From Bombyx mori (lineage: Eukaryota > Arthropoda > Insecta > Lepidoptera > Bombycidae): DNA of 64,000 nt. The notes under the pieces were generated by a model, which was given only the letters and a program-made list of their open reading frames with translations, made no database searches and had not been told where the DNA came from. Below are positions 1 through 13,200 of the stretch, piece by piece. The DNA lies in the NCBI RefSeq assembly GCF_030269925.1, contig NC_085121.1:11921501-11985500 (forward strand). Direction: 5' to 3'. The position numbers were made by a program, and so were the translations under genes. Each line of letters starts with the position of its first letter. The first letter of the stretch is position 1.

Positions 1-130
1 TAGAAATTGTTTAACTTGAGAAAAACTTAAGTCATTGCTTGAATTTTCTGTATATTAATAAGATAATGTAAGGCAAATTGTAACGTAATTTGAAAAAGAT
101 ATATAAATAGTCAGGAGTTACATATGTTTT

Positions 131-293
131 CAGTACAGCTGTCGTATGCGCGATAGAAAGAGAAGGCAGATAGACCGGCGCCGTAACGTGTTACGTAACG
201 CAGCGGTTTACCCTCCCATAAGAAGTTATCACTTCAAAAAAACAAGTTGCTTGTTGTGAATAGGCCTTTTTACCTAAATAATAAAAATAAACT
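131..293 (+). repeat. 160-bp direct repeat, left copy
   Basis: Matches 886-1046 with few differences (GTATGCGCGATAGAAAGAGA ... GTTGCTTGTTGTGAATA). The Bm1 with nested LINE lies between the two copies. Confidence 0.8.
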
Positions 294-301
294 TTTTTTC
301 T

Positions 302-865
302 TAGATGGGTGGACGAGCTCTCAGCCCACGTGGTATTAAGTGGTTACTGGAGCCTATAGACATCTACAACGCAAATGCGCCACCCACCTTGGGATATAAG
401 TTCTAAGGTCTCAGTATAAGTATATTAGTATGTATTGTATGTAAGTATGTATATTGGTATATAATAATAGGTATATATTTCATATTATATGTAAACGGTA
501 TATATTTTGTTTATTGTATGTATATATTTTCTATAATGTATTAACTATAGTACACCGCAACATACCTGCTATATTTTTTTATATTTTCCAGAATTTCTAT
601 AAATTAAACGGTTGTCTGGAAGAGATCGCTTTTAGCGATAAGACCGCCTATTGTACAAATTTATCTGTTTTTTTGATTGTTTTTTTGAATGTAAATTGTG
701 TTTTGGTGTGCAATAAAGTGTATTCTCTCTCTCTCTTTCTATAGTTAGTTACAACGGCTGTCCTATCCTTCAAACCAAAACGCATTACTGCTTCACAGCA
801 GAAATAGGCGGGGTGGTGGTACATACCCGTGGGGACTCACAAGAGGTCCTACCACCAGTAATAGT
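302..865 (-). mobile_element. Bm1 SINE, interrupted
   Basis: Bm1 3' part (302-419) and middle part (741-865) are separated by 320 bp of inserted sequence that ends in a LINE 3' end and a CT run. Confidence 0.8.
541..742 (+). mobile_element. LINE 3' end (family with GCGATAAGACCGCC motif), nested in Bm1
   Basis: Shares about 180 bp with 55680-55855 on the other strand, including CGATAAGACCGCCTATTGTAC and the CAATAAAGTG end, followed by a CT microsatellite tail. Probably a 5'-truncated LINE; RTE-like is my guess. Confidence 0.6.
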
Positions 866-885
866 TCTCCAGTAAACATTCTCAG

Positions 886-1046
886 TACCGCTACCGTATG
901 CGCGATAGAAAGAGAAGGCAGATAGACTGGCGCCGTAACGCGTTACGTAAAGCAGCGGTTTACCCTCCCATAAGAAGTTATAACTTCAAAAAACAAGTTG
1001 CTTGTTGTGAATACGCGTTCTTACCTAAATAATAAGAATAAACTAT
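886..1046 (+). repeat. 160-bp direct repeat, right copy
   Basis: Second copy of the 131-293 repeat; it ends only about 28 bp from the donor of MED12 exon 22. Confidence 0.8.
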
Positions 1047-1074
1047 TATTATTTTACGTATGTATATTACGTAC

Positions 1075-1264
1075 TTGATTTTCGGGTATGCGTTCGCGAA
1101 GGTGTCGGCGTGCGGCGCGTGGCACAGATGCGCGGCCGCCTTGTACAGGTCGTGAAGCAGAGCCAGCACGCAGCGCTCCGCCGAGCCGCAGTCGTCCGGG
1201 TTGCCGACCGACTTCATAAGCCGGCACAGCTGCTCGAACACAGCCGACGTTTGTTCCACGCACA
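1075..1264 (-). CDS. MED12: MED12 exon 22 (last exon inside the window)
   Basis: Residues 1084-1146, GC-rich, containing [20 protein letters not shown], close to the vertebrate SSAERCILAYLYDLY block. It ends in phase 2 at a GTACGT donor, so coding continues to the left of position 1. Positions 1-1074 hold only repeats and no further MED12 exon that I can identify. Confidence 0.92.
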
Positions 1265-4200
1265 CTGGATTTAAACGAATCACGATTTAACGATATTCAT
1301 GCAAAACGTTCGTTTGGATACTGCAACACAGATGTGTATATATGTTGTGCCGTCTATAGAAAAAAAAGTTCTAAGCCCGCATATAAAATAAAATGAATTA
1401 GAGTGGCGGGTAGCCGTCATAAAACATTCAATCAGTAAGTATATACAGTTGGCAAAACGAATACGAATGGTAAACAGTCGACGTCGCCCTAAACATGTCA
1501 TCAGTAATCCTCCCAATCCACTAACGGTGCTTTTAGGTACCTCAAGCACCGGTCATCGTTCTCGTCGAATCCGTCGCTTGCGACAAAGGGCTCGACGAGT
1601 AAATTAACCCACAGACACAGCCCACTGAGTTTCTCGCCGGATCTTCTCAGTGGGTCGCGTTTACGATCCGGTGGTAGACTCTGCGAAGCACTGCTCTTGC
1701 TAGGGTTCGTGTTAGCAACACTTTCGGCTTTAGCCCCGAGAGCTGATCTACACGCTGGGGTAAAGCTGAAATAGCCTCTCAAGGCTATCAGAATAGGTAG
1801 GAAAAAAAAAATCATACAACCCAAGATATTTGACTGATGCCTGAATCTCGATTACGACATTTTCAAGGTAAGTTTGCATATAAACAAGTTCTGAATAACA
1901 ACATTCTTAGTTCAACAGTAGGTCTACCGAGCAACATCACCTGCTCGGTGGAAGCTCTTCCCTTCGTCGTTATTTCTACTAAAGCTTGTATTTCCTTATC
2001 CTGAATTTCCATTTCAAACGTAGTATTTGCATGTTAATGTTTAGTTAGTTATTAATGTTTTGCTTATTATGTCAAATTCAAATTCAAATTCAAAACCATT
2101 TATTTCAACTTAGATGTCAGCATAACACACTTGTTGAATGTCAAAATATAAATAAAAATGTTAACTCTACCACCGGTTCCAAAAAGAGCCACAGTGCTGA
2201 GAAGAACCGGCGAAACAAACTCAGCGGGGTTTTTTTTTTGTTTTGTCTCAATTTTTTTTTTGTTTTTTTAAATAAGTAAAAATATTTACAATAAACGAAA
2301 AAACAAGTCAAAAAATACAATTAAAAAAATAATAATAATGAAGAATGAAAATGAAAAGGTCAGGAGCGAACGCCTCATTCCCACGTAGTGCCATCTAGTA
2401 AATAATCCTTAATTTTATAATATGGCTTGTTGCACAAACGTTCCTTGACAGTTTTCTTAAATCTATGAAATCTAGGTGGTAATTGAACGTTTAGTGGGAT
2501 CTTGTTGAAAAATTGTACACCCAGCCCCCTAAAAGAGTTGCTTATTGTCTTAATTCGAGCCGCCGGCAAGGCAAGCCTAGTGTTCACATTATGCAAATCG
2601 CAGACTCTGGGGAATTCTTCAATGTTTTTACGCACATACAATAAATTTTCAAAAATGTATTGCGACGCTAAAGTTAGAATTTTGATTTCCTTAAACTTGT
2701 CCCTGTAAAGGTTAATTTTAAATAAAGGCCCGTATATACGTACGCAGTAGACACGAGTGATATCTGCGGAGCGCTCCGACGGTGTACAGCGCCAGTGCAG
2801 ACGTGTACGCCCGCGGGGTCGCGATCCCACTGCTGGGCGTGCCTCGTGTTATTAATACTCCTTCAACTTCCGACAATTCTTTTAGTATCTAAAACAAAAC
2901 AGGATGCAAATTATCTTTATAATATAATTCTACTGTAAGTGTGTATGTCACTGAACTCTCCTTAAACGGCTGGACCGATTTGATTGATTTTTTTTGTATT
3001 CGTTTGGAGGACGCCTTGGATGATTTAGATTCACAAATCAGCCCGGCAGATGGCGCTGCAGTCGGTATCTAGGTTCTTTATCTATACAGCAACTAAAGAG
3101 CTGGATCTATTTGAATGAATTTTTTTGTACGCATTCATTAATTTTTTGTACGCAGGACAACGTCTGTCTCTGTCCGCTAGTGTATTATAAATGATTTCAC
3201 TTCGGAATAAGAACGAAATTGACTGGTGGTGGAATATCAAACCTGGATGCAGGTCTCGATGAGGCCGTGTACGTTGAGCGCAATTTCCATGAGGTCTAAA
3301 GCGAAGGCCACGTGCTCGGGCTGAGGCAAGTACGTGGTTGCTCCGGCCGCGTACGCCGCCAGCGCCTCGCACACGGCGCCGCCCACGGCCCACGACACGG
3401 CGCCTTGCTCGTACATCGACATCGCCTGTTTTGTAACTCCCAAGTATTAATCTCTAATACACAATATACTGTTTTGAGATAGACTCCAGCATAAAAGTAA
3501 ACGCAGATCATAGAATAGAGAAGCGGATGAATTAAAAAAAAGACACTGAAAACTGAGATTTAGCGTTTAAGTATTAAGTTGAGTGGCGGCATTTTCGATG
3601 TCAATGGGCTCCGATAACCACTTGTCGACTATTCTAAGCAATTCAAAATAACCCTAAATGTAGACGGGTACCAATTTCTTAAATGAAATACGATTAAGGA
3701 GTAAAATAGTGTGTACAAAGCGAGCCCGTGAAATTAGAGAGAGAGAGACAGAGAGAGAACTTAATTTATAAAACTTAAAACACATCGAACTTACTTGAAA
3801 TTTTTGCGTGACGGCTTCAAAATTAAATTCGCTGCGGGAATGTTTCTTGATCTTTCCCCCTTCCGCGACATCGATCGAGAACTTCTTCGAGTATAACTTA
3901 CAGATTTCTATAAAAAGCGGATTGAATGTTTGCGATATTTCGAATTTATATAATCGCAGGTCGTCTGATTGTGATTTGAACTAAAGAATAATCTTAATGT
4001 CAATGCAATCGAGACTTACATACCATGTTTTAAGGTAGTTATTAGCGTTAACGTTAATCTATACTAATATATAAATCTATCTACAGTGGTTTTTACGGAT
4101 GTTCCGTTATAACTACTGAGCCGTGCATCTGATTGACTTGAAACTTGGTATCCATGTAGAAAATACATGTACTTAATGGATAGGCTAATGTTTATATGAG

Positions 4201-7200
4201 TATTAGACTCCCTACACCAGTTGCGGGGGCGTTAATGATGAGAATCTTTGTGGGATGAGAAATAATAATTTTAAATTTAAATGCCCAGCGAAGTGGACGG
4301 GTACAGCTAGTAATCTAATAAGGCTTTAATCAAAGACAAGACCCGCATGCCTCTCGTGAGCGAATATATTGAAAAACACTCTTCTTATAATTGCAGGCTA
4401 CCTTTAGTCATCTTCTTGACGGCGTGTTTGGCTTCGTCCCTCTGCCTGCCGACTCCGTAGAGCAGGATGTGGCGCTGGTTGGCGTCGTGCGGCGCGTGGT
4501 CGGGCTCGGCGGGCGGCAGCGGGAAGTGCATGGTGTAGTGGTAGTGCCGAGACGCCGCCGCGCAGCCGCCCGCGCTCGAGGGACCCGCGCTGCCGGTGCG
4601 TATCCCTGAGGAGTCGGACCGGTCACATCATCGAGAATATGTACTTTTTTTTTATTGCCCTCATAGGCAGACGAGCATACGGCCTGCCTAATGGAGGACG
4701 GTGCGATGGTGAAAACGAAATGATGGTATCACTTCAAACAATTCCTCAGACCATGTATTCAGTTTTATTGTTATTGATTTTTATGGAGAGTGCAGACGGG
4801 ATCGTGGCCCGGTGCGAAGTATGATCGGCGGTAACCGTAACACAATAAGTACATTGAGTATTTATACCATTCGATACATTCGAAAGACGCATTTCTAAAT
4901 TAAATCTGACAGTAACTTGGGTTTTCTATTCCAAAATATATGAAAAAAAAAACTTCCACATTGAGCAGTCCTAAATTAAAACTTTTTCATGGGTTATGCG
5001 AGTAGCAGTCACATCCGAGACAAAACTAATCGATATTTTTCACAAAAAAAGGCTGACTGGAACCCGAATCATCGGACCCAAATCACGTGATTTTCTTTTC
5101 ATGTCATTAAACAGAAAATAATTGACTTACCGGGCACAGACATCGGCCCCATTCCTATGGACGGTATCCCCGGTATCGTCATACCACCCGGCCCCATCAT
5201 CGGCGAATTAACACTGTCACAAACACAAATATAATTGTTTTAAAAGAACTAACAACCACTGTCTGACATACATCATTTATCCTTTGTGGTCTGACCACGT
5301 TTCAGTTATCTCTTTGGGGAATCTGAAGGACCTTTGAAGGATTATTGACGCAGTTATCATGGACAAATAACTACCGCATATACCTACTAAGGATGATACG
5401 GTTGACATTTACCGGGCATGCCGTCGCCCGATATAACAACTAGTACTTCCTCGGATACAAACTATTGGCTAAGATTATCCATCAACAGCTTGCCATGAAT
5501 TTTGGTATTGTCAATTTCGGTGTCCCTCACAATACGAAAGACAACCAGGTTCTTGTAAATAACCTTCCTGTGCTTAAATCGTAGCGCAGGATTGATTCGC
5601 GGCAGAAATAGGCCGGATGGCGATCGTAGTACAATACCATATCTAGAGAACCGTGCTGTATTATTCGAGGAATCGTGATGGTGACCTTGGTCGACTTTTC
5701 CGGCATCCACAAAAGAGATGGTGTGGAGGCCTCACGTAATCTCGCTCGAGTTGCACTAATGAGTACCTGTGAGATGTTTCGCCGGGGTCTTTGGGACTGT
5801 CTGGAGCGTCCATAGAATTCTGTTGATCTTCTTTTATGTGCTGGAGCAATTTGTCGAGATCGTCGTCTATTCTGGAATCGTCCAAGTCCATTCGCACGTT
5901 TTCCTATAACACAATGCGTATTTGAAAAAATATTTAATATGGCTTTTATCCAATTATTGAATAGGAGGCTTCCAATTATTTAATGGGAACTATAGAATAT
6001 TACTAAAATTTTAGATTAATTAGAATGCTGCAAAGATGTCTCACCTCCATTTTAGGTTTCAGATCGATTCCCGCGAAGATTTCGTCGTTCACATTGTGAT
6101 TGGTTCCCGAGCTGCTGGCAGGTGGCGCCACCGTTTGGATACTGTTGCCGATCGTCGACGTGGGCTCGGTCGGCGATATTAAATCACCTAAAGGAAATAA
6201 AAGGAAGGGTTTGGAATTTCAAAAGTTCACTGACGCTACTTTGTACTGTTCCGTCCACACGTGTTATGAATTTATTTTATTGCTTAGATGGGTAGACGAC
6301 CTCACAGCCCACCTGGTGTTAAGTGGTTACTGGAGCCCATAGACATCTACAACGTAAATGCGCCACACACCTTGAGATATAGTTCTAAGGTCTCAGTATA
6401 GTCACAACGGCTGCCCCACCCTTCAAACCGAAACGCATTACTGCTTCACGGCAGAAATAGGCGGGGCGGTGGTACCTACCCGCGCGGACTCACAAGAGGT
6501 CCTACCACCAGTAATTACGCAAATTATAATTTTGCGGGTTTGATTTTTATTGTACGATGTTATTCCTTCACCGTGGAAGTCAATCGTGAACATTTGCTAA
6601 GTACGTATTTCATTAGAAAAATTGGTACCCGCCAGCGGGATTCGAACACCGGTGCATCGCTCGATACGTATGCACCGGACATCTTATCCTTTAGGCCACG
6701 ACTTCTACAACGTAAACGCGCCACCCACCTTGAGATACAAGTTCTAAGGTCTCAATATAGTTACAACTGCTGCCCCACCCTTCAAACCGAAACGCATTAC
6801 TGCTTCACGGCAGAAATAGGCAGGGCGGTGGTATCGTGGTAATAAACTTATTCAAGTTTTTATTGAACAAATAATCTAAACGCAATATTATAATTACAAA
6901 TGAGTCGTCTATTATCAAAGGTGGCAATCTGTGCATTTGGACAAAAAAATGTTATTGATATGTCAATACAGATTGATTTGAATATAATTGTCTCCTTCAA
7001 AGAATACGGTTCAAAACCTGCATTAAATAAAGGTTAATACTTAACCTGTTATTTATCTAAGATGTCGTTCAGAAGAGTTTTGTGACTGCCAATGGAATAC
7101 AAAGTCAATAATTCGTTTTTCTGATTTACCAGTAATTGTCCAAAAGTCACATTGCCGGCTTTGATAATAGTCGACTCAAATATCTTGAAAGAATACTGTA

Positions 7201-10200
7201 TTTGCGCTACTATTTTACAAAAGTAGTTGAGAGCGGGTAGAATTAATTTAGGTACACTAATGGGAATGAAGCGCTTTGAAATTTTATTATGTTACCTCTT
7301 GAAATCAAAGTGCACATATAGGCATCGTGTGAGAAGACGTCCCGCCTTATCAACTCTCCGAACAGATGAACTAAATTCGCGAATTGTTGTCTATTACCAG
7401 GAGGAGCGTTCGGGCTTTCGTCTGCAAAAAAAAAAAAACATTGTACCTCTAAATACAGTGCTGCGTTAGATTTTTTATAGGCAGTATATTTTTGGCTCGA
7501 ATTATACTTTCTCAAATATAGCTTGATACGATACGATAATATAGATATAATTGTTTTTCGAACAGTACTTATCTATATATTAATACGCGAAGGAAAAAAC
7601 TTTGTATCCCTTTTTACGAAAATTGCGCGGGCGTTGGAGTATGCAATTTCCCACACTTATAGAGAATATAGAGAAGGAGTGCTGAATGTTAATATTTTTT
7701 TAAATTATGCCTAAACAATACATTAAATCAATAAAAAAAATCATTACACACACTAACGTGTATTTAACGCACACACGCATGCATACTATTTATTTATTGT
7801 CAAACTTTTGTTCTTGACGTCTGTGGTCAAATTGAGAATAGATTAAATATTGTTTGGCTTTATAAATATGTTTCTATAGTGTAGTCTTGGCGAAATTTGT
7901 GATTATAGAAGAATAATAGTTTTTGAAAATAGAATCATAATAGTGTATAAACTTACAATTTCAATTAATTATAGTCGAATTTCGACTACTGCGGGACCTC
8001 TAGTTATTAGAAATATCACCCTTACAAATGTCCCGCATGTCATGCTACATTCAACAAACTATAATGTAGATGACACGTATCAATGCGGCTGTTGACATTT
8101 TCTATCGACGATCTTAATGTACACAGTTAAATCAAAATTACGTAAGTACGTATATTTAAAAAAAAAAATCAGGTTCCTCGTTCCAAAACTCGAATCGAAT
8201 ATTTCTCAAATTAAAATGTTTCGCTTTTCTAAATTATATTATAGTTAAAAAGCAATAACACTATAATATTGTTTTATTTTGCACCATCTTACATTACGTT
8301 CAAGATTCAAAATCGTTTGTCGCCAAAACTCACCTAGTACAGGCGCATCGTTATCCAAAAACCGTAGCAGGAGGTTTTGGAAGATCGGTGGACCGCTACA
8401 AATTCCGGTGCCAGAACTCACAGACTCTTTGTCATCCGAACCTAAGGGAACCAGAAAAAAAGGCTTAATCAACGAGTCCGTCTACGAACTTGTTCTGAAG
8501 AGTTTAGAGGGTAGATTTAAAAAAAAAGTCACTTTACTGCTTCATGCTATGATTTTCTTGTGTTAGAGGTGGCAAAAATAAATACACCCACACTCAAGTC
8601 AATGGTTGTAAGTACGACCATGACTCGAATTTATTACATTCATAAGTAAAAATCAATGACTTTCGTCAAGTATCTAGTCACGAGTTCCACTCTCCGTTTG
8701 AACATTTCAAAGCGTTGCTTGTCGTTTCTAATGTTTATTGGCTCCATATTTTAATGTCACTGATGCACAGATTACGACAAAGAATCCTAGACTTATAAGT
8801 CTATTATTAATCAGAGTATTGACATTTGACCTCACTTCCAGCTACTTCATATCGAGGTTTGAAAGGCTATTTGGTTTAAACGACATTTCGCTTAACACGC
8901 GAAATTTATCTTTGTAATTAAAGGTCCCTTTTATTTGGTATTACCATCAACGATTCGATATTTTTAATTGAACTTCAATTAAGTTTACCCCATTCAAATA
9001 GCTGAAGAAGTTTCTTTGTTATGATATGTTTTTCCAAAATTTTAATTTTAAATGACTCTCTGTAAAATTTATAAAAGGTCGCTTAAGTTGCCTTTCAACC
9101 CTCGATATCATTCTTTAAGAAACGCCAACTAGTAACGGTAAGCAGCGGCTTGGCTCTGCCCCTGGCATTGCTGAAGTCCATGGGCGACGGTAAACACTCA
9201 CCATCAGGTGGGCCGTATGCTCGTCTGTCTACAAGGGCAATAAAAAAAAATAACTATTTCCTTTCTTAAAAATGACCATCTGACAACCACGCTAGCGATA
9301 TCTGATAATCACACTATTGGTTATGCGATATATGTATTACCGGTGGCATGGTGGTCGTGATGTAGGTGCTGCAGCTGCTGCTGTCTCCGGTCCAGCAGCG
9401 CGGCGGCGGCGAGCGCGCGGTGCTCGCCCCAACGTGCGCCGCACACCGCCCACTCGCACAGCACACGCACCACTGCGTACGAACACGCCCACTCCTGACA
9501 ATAATTCTATTATTTTTAATCATGACTATAATTCAATTATTTTTAATGATAACAATAATTAAATTATTATTTTTCCCCGGGATGAAAAGTTCGCTTTTAG
9601 TCCCTGGCACGCGGGACAAAAGTACCCGATTCTCTCCCGATGAGACTGCAAATGTGCGCATGCACGCAAGTACCTTTCTTTATTTCCCGGTAAACTAGAA
9701 ACTGCATGTTTATATCTTAATGTTAATGGAAGCTTGATCAAGAATTTGTTAATTTTTTGTCATAACATACAATTATAATAAAAAAAGTGGATTTGAATAA
9801 CTCGAGTGATAGTGATTTAGACGGAGAAGTTATTATAAGAAATTTAGAACTAGAAGGAATAGCTATTACTTATGAACTACTTCCAGCAAAATCCAGACAA
9901 TTATACGAGAAGCGATACAGTCAATTCAAAATACTGCTAAATCTATATTTAATAAGTGCTAATATTTGTGCAAGATATAGTCTAATAATCATTTATAAGT
10001 TATTTAGAATTTATAATATTAATACATTAAATATGACATTGTTTTTTTTATTCATAAAAATGTTAATATGTTACTAGGTTAGAACGGTTCGCGGCCGTGA
10101 ATGTCCTACTTTTCTCCCTCGGTGTGTAATATACTATTTAATGATGACAATAATTAAATTATTTTTAATCATGGTAACAATTTAATTATATATTTTTTCA

Positions 10201-13200
10201 ATCATTAAACATTAACCATACACCAGTAAGCTTCCAATATCTGTACAGGCAAGTGTTACCATGTACTAAATAGGTAGAAAACTTTAGAGCAATAAATTAA
10301 ATAAACAAAAAAATTAAGGAAGAAAATGCTAACCGGATCTTTCGTGTCAATGGCCCCGTCTTTGGAAGGGGGCGTGCAATTTATAAACACTTCTTTGTAG
10401 AGTGTATCCAGGTTGTTATTCGGATCGACGCGATCAAAGCAGTGCCTGTCCAGTGCCTCCAGCACAGCCAACACTCGAGCTGTACAAACACATACAACAA
10501 ACATTATGTTCACAGTTATCTAATGTCATATGGAGTGTCTGTTGTTGTCAATTATTGTGTTTATGATTCTGATCGTATTTTTTAATATAATATTAACTCA
10601 TATTACCTTGTGAACTTGTCTGCCATTTGTCGGTGCACCACTTGCTTTCTGCTTTTTTACTTCTAGCAGATATTTCTTGTTCAGCTTCATACACCTAAAA
10701 CATGTTTTACGAAATAAACTTTGTTGAAATGTTAATAAAAAAGACTATTTTGTTGAAATTTAAAATGTATGAATTTCATAAAACAGTTCAAATGTAAAAA
10801 AAATATGTATTTCGATAACTTACTAAGCGTCTGTGTTCTTCTGTTATCTCAGAATCCATGTGAGGCATCGGTAATGACGATGGTGGTACCGGTAGCAAGT
10901 CCAGGGGAGACCCTTGGAGTGAAGATCCACACCCGGACCAAACCATTGCCGTTGGACAATCGACACAAATAACCTGACCAATAAATGGATCATGTAATCG
11001 ATACCGCAAGTTGCAAGATAAAATCGGACATATTGGGATACCCTAATAAATCGTTAGTAGATTTATTGATATTCAGGTGATTAATATGTTTTTTTAAAAA
11101 TACCTTTCTTTACAAATATGTATTTCCTATACTAAACTAATATATGTTTTCCTCGGTTAGAAAATGACACGAAATTATATGTTAATACTTAAAATTCACC
11201 ATAACACAGTTGTTTAATGTTAAATGTACTATCAGGTACAAAAAGTGGCAATATTTAAAATAACATTTTTGTTCTTTAATTTATTATTCGTAATAAACAA
11301 TACACGCAAAGAATAATTCAAATTAAATTAATATTCGTTATGTTGTTACATAGATACACTGTATATGAACTAAAACTGTACCTACCTGCAATATGGTGGC
11401 AAGCTGGATGATGACATCTCTATGAAATGAACAATTCAAGATTTCACCGAACCCAACTTGAACTGGGTTCATCGATGCGTTTATTACAGTGTTCACTGTA
11501 GTCTTCACGTCACGAGGTGGTGATACACTGTCTTCCTTCCCTTGTACCTCCATAGGTTGCTGTGGGTTTGGGGTTCCGATAGAATGGTTCGGGTTTGGAG
11601 TGCCCATTGAATGGTTAGGGTTGGGAGTGCCCTGACTCTGCTCTGCTGGTGTGCCTGAACGCTTTATTTGGGCTATATTAGGTTTTACATCGCCGTTACT
11701 CTCAGGCGCTGGTGACATTGGCTGAGTGTTTGATTCTGTAACGAATATAAATTGTTAAAAAATTAGTAAAAAATACTCTTCAGTTGCTTTAATCATCAAA
11801 ATTACACAAACCTGTACTCTTCTCGGCAGGTCTGTTGAATACAGCCGGTTGGTTTAGTGCGCGTAGTGTGGCTTCCGATAGTACTGAGCATATTGCGGCG
11901 GCTTTTTTAGCACAAGTGGTAGCCAGTCTCCGCGATAGACCTTCACAGTCCACAAACTCATTCATGTGCTGTAAGGTCAGGGGGAGAAATAATCTGGCAA
12001 AGAAAACAAATTATTCTACAATAAGTAAATAAGTATATAGAACTGTATTTGATTCTTTAGGTTATTATTATCATAATTTTTATTTTTTTTTATTGCGTGA
12101 GTGGTTACCGTCGCCCATGGACTTCAGCAATGCCAGGGGCAGAGCCAAGCCGCTGCCTACCGCTAAATTCAATTACTAGTGATAGGATATTTTTTTACTT
12201 CCACAGGTAGGCCCCGAGAACTATCTAAAGTTGCAGTTTGTTTACAGTAAACTCACAATTTCTATCTATCTATGATCTACAATGAACATGAGTTCTAAGT
12301 CATCGTGGCCTAAAGGATAAGGCTTCCGGTGTACACGTATCGAGCGATGCGACTGTACCGGTGTTCAAATCCCACATGCTGGTGCCAATTATTTCTAATG
12401 AAATACGTGCTTACCTCATGTTGATAAATTCACAAAAAAATAGAATTTAATAATCACTAACAATTGAGACTTAAACTTCAAGACACAAGGTAGGTCACTA
12501 TTCACATTGTGATGTTTATGAGCTCCAAGTAAACATTAAACGTTAGGTGGGCTTCAGAGGAGCTCGTTCACACGTCTATGCAATAATATAAAAAAAAAAC
12601 TGTAAATACTCCAAAAAATTAATACTATTTACTGGTGGTAGGACCTCTTGTGAGTCCGCGCGGGTAGGTACCACCGCCCTGCCTATTCCTGCCGTCAAGC
12701 AGTAATGCGTTTCGATTCGAAGGGTGGGGCAGCCGTTGTAACTATACTGAGATCTTAGAACTTATATCTCAAGGTACATGGCGCATTTTCGTTGTAGATG
12801 TGAGCTCGTCCATCCAGCTAAGCAATAAAAAAAAAATCGCTCACCTTAAAAGTCCATCATCAGGCATCCTTTTATCAAGCAACTCAATAACCCAAGTTAA
12901 GAAATCGTGTCTATCAAGGAGCCCTTCATCAAGCAAGTACTTAGCGAGACGACAGCAGTAGTGCCACAATTTGAGCGCCTGTCGCCAATCTGTGCTTTCA
13001 TTCCCAGGAGTTGACGATCCCATGTCTAAAGAAAAGAAATACTTCAGTTGTTTTTTTTTTGTTTGGTTTTAAAGTGGATCTAATGTTACAGCTTTTGATA
13101 ATGTTATATTTGTTGATAATTGAAATCGAGACAATTATTATACGTAATGATTTAAATTGCAGTGATGTTGATTTATCATGATAAAAAATTATAAGTAAAG

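Noticed and set aside
1501..1824. 107-residue minus-strand frame, similar to frames at 40724-40981, 49813-50160 and 58723-59040
   Set aside because: All four are antisense readings of the same jockey-like LINE 3' end; the real coding strand is the opposite one, ending in poly(A).
2375..2830. 151-residue minus-strand frame as a single gene
   Set aside because: It is MED12 exon 21 in the wrong frame run into a LINE fragment; the correct MED12 frame splices out at 2743.
3908..3979. Longer MED12 exon 19 using an acceptor near 3979
   Set aside because: In the phase left by exon 18 it meets a TAA; the acceptor at 3908 keeps phase and matches the family.
4391..4626. Two 72-residue frames over MED12 exon 18
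   Set aside because: Antisense and shifted shadows of a GC-rich exon; the third frame gives the conserved MED12 sequence.
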